This document shows positions 32,724 through 32,872 of a DNA stretch of 32,872 bases, one piece after another. The DNA is taken from assembly GCA_035507915.1 (NCBI GenBank), contig DATJNS010000372.1:1-32872 (forward strand), given 5' to 3'. The notes beneath the pieces are model-generated. The model did no database searches. It was given only the letters and a program-made list of their open reading frames with translations, and was not told the DNA's origin. Each line of letters starts with the position of its first letter. Within the stretch, counting starts at the first letter, position 1. The position numbers and the translations under genes were made by a program. Source of the DNA: JACQAI01 sp035507915 (GTDB taxonomy: Bacteria; Pseudomonadota; Alphaproteobacteria; Elsterales; Elsteraceae).

Positions 32724-32872
32724 CTACGCGAGCGCCGGGTAGCCGAGCGCGATGGCCTCGCGCTCGTAGTCGAGCAGCGCGCGATAGCGCGCGTCGGGCA
32801 CCTCGACGATGTCCTTGATCAGCAGGCCGGCGCGCACCGCCGCGAACCGCGGCTCGCGCGCGATGCGGCGCA
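32724..32872 (-). CDS. C-terminal end of an unidentified minus-strand gene
   Basis: A frame open to the window edge encodes at least 49 residues ending in VRAGLLIKDIVEV, YRALLDYEREAIALGY and PALA, with TAG at 32726-32724. Almost every third codon position is G or C, which supports real coding. It is truncated by the window and I do not recognise it; its stop lies one base from that of the convergent Rieske gene. Confidence 0.55.
   Translation of the reverse strand, partial: RRIAREPRFAAVRAGLLIKDIVEVPDARYRALLDYEREAIALGYPALA

Overview
The window is very GC-rich (about two thirds or more G+C) and gene-dense, with short gaps, many start/stop overlaps (ATGA, GTGA, TGATG) and frequent GTG starts. 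With its many ABC importers, Rieske oxygenases and a molybdenum hydroxylase, it looks like a chromosomal catabolic region of a soil or aquatic alphaproteobacterium; that placement is inference from style and content, not from a marker gene. I see no tRNA, rRNA, CRISPR array, insertion sequence, phage gene or recognisable DNA-binding regulator.

Layout. (1) 1-6509, plus strand: an AbrB-type membrane protein, a small CxxC protein, a class V aminotransferase overlapping a dicarboxylate/amino-acid:cation symporter, then an acyl-CoA-dehydrogenase-fold oxidoreductase/hydroxylase next to a luciferase-like flavin enzyme. (2) 6510-12596: a complete dipeptide/oligopeptide-type ABC importer in an odd arrangement: two permeases (+), two ATPases (-) convergent with them, and the binding protein (+) divergent from the ATPases across a control region with a perfect palindrome. 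A possible 46-residue gene lies just upstream of the permeases. (3) 12621-23996, minus strand: a tight 12-gene operon reading leftward: NitT/TauT-type binding protein, ATPase, permease, second binding protein, second permease, Rieske ferredoxin, SDR dehydrogenase, the FAD, 2Fe-2S and molybdopterin subunits of a xanthine-dehydrogenase-family hydroxylase, a cupin, and a Rieske ring-hydroxylating oxygenase. (4) 24116-32722, plus strand: RidA-like protein, three tandem VanA-type Rieske oxygenases, a third NitT/TauT-type binding protein and permease, a phytanoyl-CoA-dioxygenase-family protein, a binding-protein-fold protein with no signal peptide, and a fifth Rieske oxygenase. The last 149 bases hold the C-terminal end of a minus-strand gene.

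Blocks 3 and 4 diverge from a 119-bp gap (23997-24115) that contains a perfect 16-bp palindrome and, beside it, a sigma-54-like -24/-12 element facing the minus operon. I read them as one divergent catabolic island of 21 genes. Three related binding proteins and three permeases share the only NitT-type ATPase; imported compounds (probably small aromatic or heteroaromatic acids, unidentified) would be attacked by five Rieske oxygenases, a non-haem 2-oxoglutarate-type oxygenase and the molybdenum hydroxylase, with the SDR, cupin and RidA proteins acting on intermediates. No Rieske reductase is present, so electron supply must come from elsewhere, perhaps through the Rieske ferredoxin. The substrate cannot be deduced from sequence alone.
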